DNA from: Acetobacteraceae bacterium
GTDB taxonomy: Bacteria; Pseudomonadota; Alphaproteobacteria; Acetobacterales; Acetobacteraceae
Direction: 5' to 3'
NCBI GenBank assembly: GCA_020848935.1
Contig: JADLHF010000263.1
Location: 1-39,097 of the forward strand
DNA length: 39,097 bases
Position numbers and translations under genes: made by a program. Under the pieces are notes generated by a model. The model had not been told where the DNA came from, searched no databases, and worked only from the letters and a program-made list of their open reading frames with translations. This document shows, piece after piece, positions 32,646 through 39,097 of the stretch (the stretch's first letter is position 1; each line of letters opens with the position of its first letter).

Positions 32646-34700
32646 CTATTCGCGGATTCCCGCCAGGCGCAGGCCCTGCACGAAATGCTCGAGGTCTTCG
32701 GCGCGCTCGAACGGACTCGACGCGATGAAACCGGTGATGCTGAACTCCGGCTCGATCTCCAGCAGGCGGTCGCGCACCGACTCCGCCTCCGAATTCTGCC
32801 CCAGATGGCCGAGGGCCGCGAGGTACGGCTTGCAGGCGGCCGAGAAGGCCGGGTTCATCTGGCTCACCTCGCGTCCGATCTCCACCGCCTGCTCGTGCGC
32901 CCGCTTCAGCAGCGCGATGATGATGCGCGCGGTGTCATAGAAATAGGCCTGCGGGTCGAACGGCGACAGCTGCTTGTAGCGCGCCACCCGGCGCTCGGCT
33001 TCGTTCAGGTCGCCGAGATAGGCGAAGGCCACGCCCGACAGGTTCCACGCCATCGCCAGGTTCGGGTTCAGCATCAGCGCGCGCTCGTGCAACGCAATCG
33101 CCTCGCGCAGCCGGTGGTGCAGGAAGGCGCGGACATGCCCGGCGATGGTCAGCGCCTTGGCGTCCTGCGGGTCCAGCGTGATCGCGCGTTCGGCCAGCCG
33201 CCCCGCCTCGGCCATCACCTCGCCGGGATCGTCGGCCCAGCCCTGGCCGACCAGGAACATCTGCCAATAGGCGAACCAGGCATGGGCGGCGGCATAGTCC
33301 GGCTCCTGTTCGGCGGCGCGGCGCAGCAATTCGCCGGCCTCCATGAACAGCGGCTTGTCCAGGCGGCTGATCAGCGGCATGGCGCGCAGCACCAGGTCAT
33401 AGGCGCCGGCATCGTGCGATGGCCGGGCGGCCACGCGCTGCGACTCGATCAGCAGGATCTCGGGATCGATCTGTGCCACCACCTCGGCCGCCACGTCGTC
33501 CTGCAGGGTCAGCAGGTCGTCGGCGGCGCGGTCGAAGCGCTGCGACCACACCATCTGGTTGCCGGCGCGCAGGTCCAGCAGGCGCAGCGAGATGCGCAGC
33601 CGCTGGCCCACGCGCTGGATGGTGCCGTCCAACAGGAAATGGATGTCGAAGGCGCGGCGGATCTGCATCTCGTCGCGCGTCTGGGTGGCGTAGCGTGCCA
33701 GCGAGCTGGAGGAGACCAGGAAGATCCAGCGGAACCGCGCCAGCGCCGAGGTGATCTCGTCGGCCAGCCCGGTGGACAGGTGGGCCTCCGCCTCCGTGGT
33801 GCCGATCATCTGCAGCGGCAGCACGCCCACGCGCGCCCCGCCACGCGTGGCCGGCCGCACCTCGCCCCGCTCGCCGCCCCGCTCGCCGCCGCGGTCAGGG
33901 CCGCCGCGCGCCTCGGAGCGCGGTTCGCGGTTGTCCACCCGCGGCTCGGGGCGCGGCTCGCGCAGCCCCAGGCGGGTCTCGGCGCGCGACGGCGGCGCCG
34001 GCGGGCTCGGCGCACGCACCGGCTGCGGGCTGGAGGCGCGGATCTCGGCCAACAGGCGCTGCGTCTCGTCCGATGGCTGCGCGTCCAGCATGTCGGCCAG
34101 CACCGCACGGCAGCGCTCATAGGCCTGGATCGCCATGCCGCGCTCGCCCCGGCTGGCATAGGCGCGCATCAGCGCCCGCCAGGCGCCCTCATGGGTGCGG
34201 TCGATCGCCAGCAGTTGCTGGGCGGCGGGGATCACCGTCTCGGGGTCGTCCTTCTCGCGCAGCAGGGTCTCGGCCAGCGTCCGCGCCCGGTCGCGCAGCC
34301 GCTCGCGCTCGCCGGCCAGCCACTGGTCGAAGCTGGGATCGACGCCATCGAGGTCCTCCAGCAGGTCGCCGTCCAGCAGGGTCAGCGCCTGCGGCTTGCT
34401 GGTGGAGGCGCGCAGCACCTCCTCCACATCCACCCACACCGTGCCGGGGCGCAGCGTCAGGTGGTCGCGCTGCACCAGCATGATCTGGTTGCCGACCGGG
34501 TTCAGCGCCTCCAGCAGCCGGTGGATTTCCTGGCGCAGCGAGGCACGCGCCTGCTCCTCCGGCCGGCGGCTCCACAGCAGCTCGGCCAGCTTGCTGCGCA
34601 GCACGGGGCGCGGCGAGGACAGGGCGAGAATGGCCAGCAGCGCCCGGGTCTTGCGCCCGGTCGGCAGGATGTTCTCGCTCGTCAGGGTCCACGCCTCCAT
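32646..34700 (-). CDS. SARP/BTAD-type regulator with TolB-like and TPR regions
   Basis: At least 684 residues. N-terminal winged-helix (GRKTRALLAILALSS; LAELLWSRRPEEQARASLRQ) and BTAD helices (about 120-215). A charged Arg/Glu/Gly linker (about 215-280) follows, then a TolB-N-like domain (VGVLPLQMIG; LSTGLADEITSALARF; FLLDGTIQRVGQRLRISLRL). TPR-like helices run from about 430 to the end (AERAITLDPQDAKALTIAG; ERALMLNPNLAMAWNLSGVA). No AAA/NB-ARC domain. The start is doubtful: ATG 34700 has no Shine-Dalgarno, and the family strand LRLIGQ is encoded just before it, with no ATG, GTG or TTG in frame upstream. Cytoplasmic regulator; targets unknown. Confidence 0.82.
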   Translation of the reverse strand: MEAWTLTSENILPTGRKTRALLAILALSSPRPVLRSKLAELLWSRRPEEQARASLRQEIHRLLEALNPVGNQIMLVQRDHLTLRPGTVWVDVEEVLRASTSKPQALTLLDGDLLEDLDGVDPSFDQWLAGERERLRDRARTLAETLLREKDDPETVIPAAQQLLAIDRTHEGAWRALMRAYASRGERGMAIQAYERCRAVLADMLDAQPSDETQRLLAEIRASSPQPVRAPSPPAPPSRAETRLGLREPRPEPRVDNREPRSEARGGPDRGGERGGERGEVRPATRGGARVGVLPLQMIGTTEAEAHLSTGLADEITSALARFRWIFLVSSSSLARYATQTRDEMQIRRAFDIHFLLDGTIQRVGQRLRISLRLLDLRAGNQMVWSQRFDRAADDLLTLQDDVAAEVVAQIDPEILLIESQRVAARPSHDAGAYDLVLRAMPLISRLDKPLFMEAGELLRRAAEQEPDYAAAHAWFAYWQMFLVGQGWADDPGEVMAEAGRLAERAITLDPQDAKALTIAGHVRAFLHHRLREAIALHERALMLNPNLAMAWNLSGVAFAYLGDLNEAERRVARYKQLSPFDPQAYFYDTARIIIALLKRAHEQAVEIGREVSQMNPAFSAACKPYLAALGHLGQNSEAESVRDRLLEIEPEFSITGFIASSPFERAEDLEHFVQGLRLAGIRE

Positions 34701-34905
34701 CTGGCCGATCAGGCGCAGGCGGACGAGAACCGGTTCAGCGGAATTGGACAGGCTGGAGGACGTGGCGCAGCGCTCCGTTAAGAATTGTCGCGAAGTCGCG
34801 CATGAAACGCCGAATGTCCGCGTCGTGACAAGCCATTGATGGCCCCGGCAGCCGCAAAATCACATCGCGCCGCAGCGCACGCGGCCCCGGCGGGTGCCGG
34901 AGAAA

Positions 34906-36279
34906 TCAGATCGCCGCCTCGCGCAGGATGTGGCTGACGTCGCCGCGCCACGGGCCGTGGTAGCGTTCCAGCCAGCGTTCGGCCTGGGTCGGCCCGCCGG
35001 CGGCGATCGCCTCCAGCGGGCCGAGATGGATGGTCTCGTCGCGCCCGGCGGCATCGGGCCGGGCGCGGGCGCGCAACCCGTCGCGGGCAATCGCCAGCGC
35101 CTCGCGCATCAGGTCGCGCAGCGTGCCGCGCTGCCATGGCGTGTCCAGCGCGGTGCGCGGCACCAGCGGGCGCAGGGCGGCGAATTCGGTCCACGGATGC
35201 GCCGCCACCAGGGCCGAAGCCGCCGCCAGCGCCGCCTCGTCATAGAACAGCCCCACCCAGAACGCCGACTGCGCCACCATCATCTCGGCCGAGCCGGCAT
35301 CGGCGCCGCGCATCTCGATGTAGCGCTTCAGCCGCGCATCGGTGAACGCGGTGGTCATGTGGTCGGCGAAATCGCCCACCGTCGCTTCGCCGGCATTGCT
35401 CGCCAGCCGGCCGTCCATGAAGTCGCGGAACGACCGCCCGGCCAGGTCGATATACTCGCCGTCGCGATAGGCGAAATACATCGGCACGGTATCGACCAGC
35501 CACTCCGCGTAGCGCTCGAAGCCGAAGCCGTCCTCGAACACCACGGCGGGAATGCCGCTGCGCGCCGGGTCGGTGTCGGTCCAGACATGGGAGCGGTACG
35601 ACAGGAAGCCGCTCGGCCGGCCCTCCACGAACGGCGAATTGGCGAACATCGCCGAGGCCAGCGGCTGCAACGCGAGCGCGACGCGCATCTTGCGCACCAT
35701 GTCGGCCTCGCTGGCGTAGTCCAGGTTGACCTGCACGGTGCAGGTGCGGGTCATCATGTCCAGGCCCAGCGTGCCCACCTTGGGCATGTAGGCCTTCATG
35801 ATGGCGTAGCGGCCCTTGGGCATCCACGGCATCTGGTCGCGCCGGTTCAGCGGGTGGAAGCCCAGCGGAGCGAAGCCGATCTCCAGCGCGTCGGCCACCG
35901 GGCGCACCTCGGCATAATGCGCCTCCAGCTCGGCGCGCGTGGCATGCAGGTCGCCCATCAGCCCGCCGGACAGCTCCAGCTGCCCCGCCGGCTCCAGCGA
36001 TATGGCGGCATAGGTGTTGCTGGACAGGCCGATCGGGTTGCCATGGTCCAGGATCGGCCGCCAGATCGCCGGCGCGCCGGCCGCGATCCCCTCCAGCACC
36101 GCGCGGATGCCGTGCGGGGCGTATTCCGGGCTGGCCAGGCTCGCGCGGCGGAAGCCGAATTTCTCGTGCTCGGTGCCGATGGCAAAGCGCTCGCGCGGCT
36201 TGCAGCCGACGGCTATGTGCTCGGCCAACTGGCGCAGCGAGGCAATCGGCGTCGCGTCGGCATCTCCGGGGTTCGACAT
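34906..36279 (-). CDS. gshA: Glutamate-cysteine ligase, plant/alphaproteobacterial type
   Basis: First enzyme of glutathione synthesis. 457 residues. FAIGTEHEKFGF near residue 35, SLEPAGQLELSGGL, LGFHPLNRRDQMPWMPKGRY, MTRTCTVQVNLDYASEADM, ANSPFVEGRPSGFLSYRSHV and MRGADAGSAEMM are the marks of the plant-type GCS2 class rather than E. coli GshA. ATG 36279 has ACGGAA upstream. Follows rsmE by 25 bases, as one transcript. gshB is not in the window. The 205 bases between its stop side and the SARP gene hold no gene; they contain the in-frame N-terminal coding remnant of the SARP gene. Confidence 0.95.
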   Translation of the reverse strand: MSNPGDADATPIASLRQLAEHIAVGCKPRERFAIGTEHEKFGFRRASLASPEYAPHGIRAVLEGIAAGAPAIWRPILDHGNPIGLSSNTYAAISLEPAGQLELSGGLMGDLHATRAELEAHYAEVRPVADALEIGFAPLGFHPLNRRDQMPWMPKGRYAIMKAYMPKVGTLGLDMMTRTCTVQVNLDYASEADMVRKMRVALALQPLASAMFANSPFVEGRPSGFLSYRSHVWTDTDPARSGIPAVVFEDGFGFERYAEWLVDTVPMYFAYRDGEYIDLAGRSFRDFMDGRLASNAGEATVGDFADHMTTAFTDARLKRYIEMRGADAGSAEMMVAQSAFWVGLFYDEAALAAASALVAAHPWTEFAALRPLVPRTALDTPWQRGTLRDLMREALAIARDGLRARARPDAAGRDETIHLGPLEAIAAGGPTQAERWLERYHGPWRGDVSHILREAAI

Positions 36280-36304
36280 CGGTATTCCGTTCGTTCTGGC
36301 CGCG

Positions 36305-37057
36305 TCAGTCCGCCGCCGGGCGGCGGGCAGCCGGTGCTACATAGCCTCGCAGGGCCGGCTGCAACAGGGCCAGCCCGGCGATCGCCGCCGTCTCGGCACG
36401 CAGCACCAGCGGGCCAAGGGTGACGATCGCCACCGCCGCGTGGCGGCGCAGCATTTCCACCTCCTCCGGCGCGAATCCGCCCTCAGGCCCGATCAGAAGC
36501 GCGCTGGGGGTGTCGGCGGGCATCGGCGGGGCCGCATCCCTCCGTTCCAGCGCCACCACCAGGCGCCGTCCTTCCGGCCAGCCGGCCAGCAGTTCGGAAA
36601 GCCGTTGCGGGTCTGCCATGCGCGGCACGGTGAGGCGTTCGCTCTGCTCGGCCGCCGCAATGGCGATGGCGCGCAGCCGCTCCAGGTTCAGCCGCGCGGC
36701 GTTGGTGCGCGCGGTGAACACCGGCAGCAGGGCGGCGACCCCCAGTTCGGTGGCCTTCTCCACCACCAGGTCGGTGGCATCGCGCTTCAGGGGTGCGAAG
36801 GCCAGCCAAAGGTCCGGTGCTGCCACCTGCCCGCGAATCGGCGCCTGGACCACCACGCTGGCCCTTTCCCGTCGAATGCCCGCCAGCCGCCCCGCCCACT
36901 CGCCGTCGCGCCCGTTGAACAGCCGCAGCGCCGCCCCCGCCCCCAGGCGCAGCACGGTGCCCAAATGGTGCGCCTGGCCGGGTGCCAGGGCGATCTCGGC
37001 GCCGGGGACGAGGGCGTCCGGCACGAACAGGCGCGGGGAGGTGTTGGAGTGGGCCAT
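36305..37057 (-). CDS. rsmE: 16S rRNA (uracil(1498)-N3)-methyltransferase RsmE
   Basis: SPOUT methyltransferase of 16S rRNA U1498. 250 residues. PUA-like N-terminus (SPRLFVPDALVPGAEIAL, HHLGTVLRLGAGA), then DLVVEKATELGV, ALLPVFTARTNA and the knot residues LLIGPEGGFAPEEVE and VTLGPLVLRAETAAIAGL. ATG 37057 was chosen for the family N-terminus; in-frame starts at 37081 and 37096 would overlap the divergent ubiA start. Only 22 bases separate it from the ubiA ATG. Confidence 0.95.
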   Translation of the reverse strand: MAHSNTSPRLFVPDALVPGAEIALAPGQAHHLGTVLRLGAGAALRLFNGRDGEWAGRLAGIRRERASVVVQAPIRGQVAAPDLWLAFAPLKRDATDLVVEKATELGVAALLPVFTARTNAARLNLERLRAIAIAAAEQSERLTVPRMADPQRLSELLAGWPEGRRLVVALERRDAAPPMPADTPSALLIGPEGGFAPEEVEMLRRHAAVAIVTLGPLVLRAETAAIAGLALLQPALRGYVAPAARRPAAD

Positions 37058-37079
37058 GGCAGCGGGCAGACTAGCAGCC

Positions 37080-37976
37080 ATGGCGCATACCGACATCGTT
37101 CGTGGCGGCTGGGTGGCGCGCCTGCCGGCGGCCTGGGTGCCCTATGCCCTGCTGGCGCGCGCCGACCGGCCGATCGGCTTCTGGCTGCTGTTCCTGCCGG
37201 GGCTGTGGTCGATCGCGCTCGCCGCCCCCGATGCCGCCAGCTTTGCCCGCCTGCTGGCGCTGTTCGCCGCCGGCAGCGTGGCGATGCGCGCCGCCGGCTG
37301 CGTGGTCAACGACATGTGGGACCGCGACCTGGACCGCCAGGTGGCCCGCACCGCCGGCCGGCCGCTGGCCGCGGGCACGCTGCGCATGCGCCAGGCGCTG
37401 TGGTTCCTCGCCGCCCTGCTGGCGATCGGCCTGGCGATCCTGCTGCAACTCAATACCATGGCCCAGGTGCTGGGCGTCGCCTCGCTCGGGCTGGTGGCGC
37501 TCTACCCGCTGGCCAAGCGGGTGACGTGGTGGCCCCAGCTGATGCTGGGCTTCACCTTCGGCTGGGCCGCGCCGATGGGCTTCGCCGCCGCCGCCGGCAC
37601 GCTGGGACCGGCCGCCGGGCTGCTCTACGCCGCCGCGATCGCCTGGATTCTCGGCTACGACACCATCTACGCCCACCAGGACCGCGAGGACGACGCCCTG
37701 GTCGGGGTGCGCTCCACCGCCCGGCTGTTCGCCGCACGGTCGCGCCCGTTCATCGCGGCCTGCTACGCCGCCACGGTCGCCCTGCTGCTGGCCGCCGGCT
37801 GGTCGTCCGGGCTCGGCTGGGCGTTCTTCGCCGCGATGGCGCTGCCCGCCGGGCTGCTGGCCCGCCAGGCCGTGCGGCTGGACATCGACGACCCCGCCCT
37901 GTGCCTGCGCCTGTTCCGCGCCAACCGCGAGGTCGGGCTGGCGGTCGGGCTGGCCGTGCTGCTGGGCCGGCTGTGA
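37080..37976 (+). CDS. ubiA: 4-hydroxybenzoate polyprenyltransferase
   Basis: Membrane prenyltransferase that joins 4-hydroxybenzoate to the polyprenyl tail in ubiquinone synthesis. 298 residues with about eight to nine hydrophobic helices. Both Mg-binding motifs are visible: NDMWDRDLDRQVART (about 77-91) and YDTIYAHQDREDD (about 202-214). RPLAAGTLR and YPLAKRVTWWPQLMLGFTF are family strings. ATG 37080 lies 22 bases from the divergent rsmE start, so the promoter must overlap rsmE. The stop overlaps the next GTG start by four bases. Confidence 0.94.
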   Translation: MAHTDIVRGGWVARLPAAWVPYALLARADRPIGFWLLFLPGLWSIALAAPDAASFARLLALFAAGSVAMRAAGCVVNDMWDRDLDRQVARTAGRPLAAGTLRMRQALWFLAALLAIGLAILLQLNTMAQVLGVASLGLVALYPLAKRVTWWPQLMLGFTFGWAAPMGFAAAAGTLGPAAGLLYAAAIAWILGYDTIYAHQDREDDALVGVRSTARLFAARSRPFIAACYAATVALLLAAGWSSGLGWAFFAAMALPAGLLARQAVRLDIDDPALCLRLFRANREVGLAVGLAVLLGRL

Positions 37977-38638
37977 GCCCCGCCCCGCCCGACGCATTCA
38001 TAACCACCCACACCACCATCGCCACCGCGCCGCTGGTCCCGGAAATCCGCCTCCATCTCGCCACTGAAGTCACCCCGATCTGGCAGGCCAGCGAGGACTG
38101 GCTGGCGGCGCGCAACATCGCCCCGCCATTCTGGGCCTTCGCCTGGCCGGGCAGCCAGGCCCTGGCGCGCCATGTGCTGGATCACCCCGCCGCCGTGGCC
38201 GGCATGCGGGTGCTGGATTTCGCCGCCGGCGGCGGCCTGGCCGCCATCGCCTGCGCCCTGGCCGGCGCGGCCACGGTGGACGCCGCCGAGATCGATCCCC
38301 TGGCCGACGCCGCCATCCGCCTCAACGCCGCCCTGAACGGCGCCGCCGTGGCCATCGCCGGCGACGTGGTCGGCCAGCCCTGCCGCTGGGACCTGATCCT
38401 GTGCGGCGATGTCTGCTACGACGCGGCGATGGCCGGCCACATCCTGCCATGGCTGCGCCGGATGGCGCGCCACGCCGAGGTGTGGCTGGCCGATCCCGGC
38501 CGCCGGTACCGGCCCCAGGCGGGCATGGTGCCGTTCGGGCGCCACGTGGTGCCGACCTCGCTGGAACTGGAGGACCGCACCACGCGCGAGGTGCTGCTGC
38601 TCCGCGTCTGCGCCGCCGGGGCGGCAGGGCCTGCTTGA
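37973..38638 (+). CDS. SAM-dependent methyltransferase, ETF-beta lysine methyltransferase (METTL20) type
   Basis: About 221 residues. The N-terminus IRLHLATEVTPIWQASEDWL and PPFWAFAWPGSQALARHVLD, motif I VLDFAAGGGLAAIACALAG, acidic AAEIDPLADAAIRLNAALN and the family CGDVCYDAAMA string fit the METTL20/ETFBKMT group of protein lysine methyltransferases. These include alphaproteobacterial members known to methylate ETF-beta. The substrate is by family; no etf genes are in the window. It starts at GTG 37973 within the ubiA stop (GTGA). AGGCAGG-type stem overlaps its stop. Confidence 0.85.
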   Translation: MSPAPPDAFITTHTTIATAPLVPEIRLHLATEVTPIWQASEDWLAARNIAPPFWAFAWPGSQALARHVLDHPAAVAGMRVLDFAAGGGLAAIACALAGAATVDAAEIDPLADAAIRLNAALNGAAVAIAGDVVGQPCRWDLILCGDVCYDAAMAGHILPWLRRMARHAEVWLADPGRRYRPQAGMVPFGRHVVPTSLELEDRTTREVLLLRVCAAGAAGPA

Positions 38639-38648
38639 CCTGCCCCGC
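38618..38648 (+). terminator. Possible hairpin at the methyltransferase 3' end
   Basis: GGCAGG (38623-38628) pairs with CCTGCC (38639-38644), extended by GGGG/CCCC around a bulged C. The TGA stop (38636-38638) is in the loop. No T run follows, so it may be only an attenuator or a chance GC stem. Confidence 0.25.
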
Positions 38649-38693
38649 CGCCGCCCGGTTCACTGCAACAACGCAACCGAATCGGAGAACGCC

Positions 38694-39097
38694 ATGCCGA
38701 CGGTACGCGCCCGTCCGGACACCGAAGCCGCACCCCGCCTGCGCCGCTGGCTGGCGCCGGCGCTGCTGCTGGCCATCGCGGCCGCGCTGGCGCCGCTGTG
38801 GTGGCGGGCGACGGCCCCGCCGACCCTGGCCACCGTGCGGCCCTGGCGCGACCCCGCCGGCCGCCTGCTGGTGCCCGCAACCAGCCTGCGCCCGCCCTTT
38901 CCGGCCCGCCGGGTGGAGGCCCCAGGCGCCGCCACCCTGTTCGTGCTGCGCGACGGCCGCGCCCGGATCACGCGGGTCCAGCTCGGCACCCTGCATGGCG
39001 GCGTGGCGGAGGTGCGCGCCGGGCTGGACGACACCGCGCTCCTGATCGCCGCCCCGCCATTCGGGCTGGAGGACATGCACCCGGTGACGGCGAAGCC
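38694..39097 (+). CDS. Membrane-anchored protein, partial; adaptor (HlyD-like) C-terminal resemblance
   Basis: Open from ATG 38694 to the window end, 134 codons seen and no stop. CGGAGAA lies five bases before the ATG. A hydrophobic anchor follows a basic start (about 18-38: RRWLAPALLLAIAAALAPLWW). Then Pro/Arg-rich sequence and, near residues 80-130, FVLRDGRARITRVQLGTLHG and EVRAGLDDTALLIAAPPFG. That stretch resembles the C-terminal beta domain of periplasmic adaptor (membrane fusion) proteins, but the helical hairpin and lipoyl regions are not present before it. The next genes may be an ABC transporter; that cannot be seen. Identity is weak. Confidence 0.6.
   Translation, partial: MPTVRARPDTEAAPRLRRWLAPALLLAIAAALAPLWWRATAPPTLATVRPWRDPAGRLLVPATSLRPPFPARRVEAPGAATLFVLRDGRARITRVQLGTLHGGVAEVRAGLDDTALLIAAPPFGLEDMHPVTAK

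Overview
The window is 39 kb of GC-rich (roughly 70% by eye) chromosomal DNA with dense, mostly housekeeping gene content. The gene families and order point to an alphaproteobacterium of the Rhodospirillales/Acetobacteraceae type. The evidence is a kdsD-lptC-lptA-lptB-rpoN-hpf cluster, an Hsp20-DUF1150 pair, a DUF2336 protein, a plant-type glutamate-cysteine ligase and an argB-engB-yidC-yidD-rnpA-rpmH operon. I infer this from recognised families and have not searched for the organism. No phage, insertion sequence, CRISPR array, tRNA or rRNA is visible.

Layout. 0.2-6.6 kb (+): RNase D, then KDO synthesis (kdsD), the LPS transporter parts lptC/lptA/lptB, sigma-54 (rpoN) and long-form hibernation factor (hpf). 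6.8-9.5 kb (-): a DUF2336 repeat protein and a PAS/GGDEF diguanylate cyclase that overlap. 9.6-12.8 kb (+): dapD, dapE and two small membrane proteins of unknown function. 12.7-15.1 kb (-): def-fmt-truA (formyl-Met handling and tRNA pseudouridine). 15.3-18.0 kb (+): Hsp20, DUF1150, a PRC-barrel secreted protein and an MFS transporter. 18.1-22.3 kb (-): argB, engB, yidC, yidD, rnpA and rpmH (44 codons), with a near-consensus promoter. 22.5-26.3 kb (+): a TVP38 membrane protein, an overlapping FAD disulfide reductase and a histidine kinase without a regulator. 26.3-28.9 kb (-): a four-gene operon of a split TPP-dependent decarboxylase and a two-subunit 3-oxoacid-type CoA-transferase. 29.1-32.6 kb: an HI0933-type flavoprotein (-), an SDR (+) and glutamate dehydrogenase (-). 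32.6-37.1 kb (-): a SARP/BTAD-TPR regulator, gshA and rsmE. 37.1-39.1 kb (+): ubiA, an ETF-beta-lysine-methyltransferase-like gene and a truncated adaptor-like gene that runs off the end.

The most unusual thing I see is a family of five dispersed AT-rich elements of about 120-145 bp (near 52, 6632, 17964, 28950 and 31162). Each has two conserved 9-10 bp hairpins (a GTTC-type and a CTTC-type) that face each other around a variable central stem. In the best copy an 11-bp outer stem closes the whole, giving a cloverleaf. Stem changes are compensatory between copies. The elements fill three of the five convergent gene junctions almost exactly, stop codon to stop codon. They are candidate bidirectional terminators or a miniature repeat family. 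Second in interest are the TPP/CoA-transferase operon of unknown substrate, a cluster of in-frame minisatellites across def-hsp20-PRC, and a 29-bp duplication that gives truA a tiny coupled leader ORF. No stretch over 300 bases lacks a gene; the larger gaps (1-220, 22321-22547, 28890-29101, 34701-34905) are described below.
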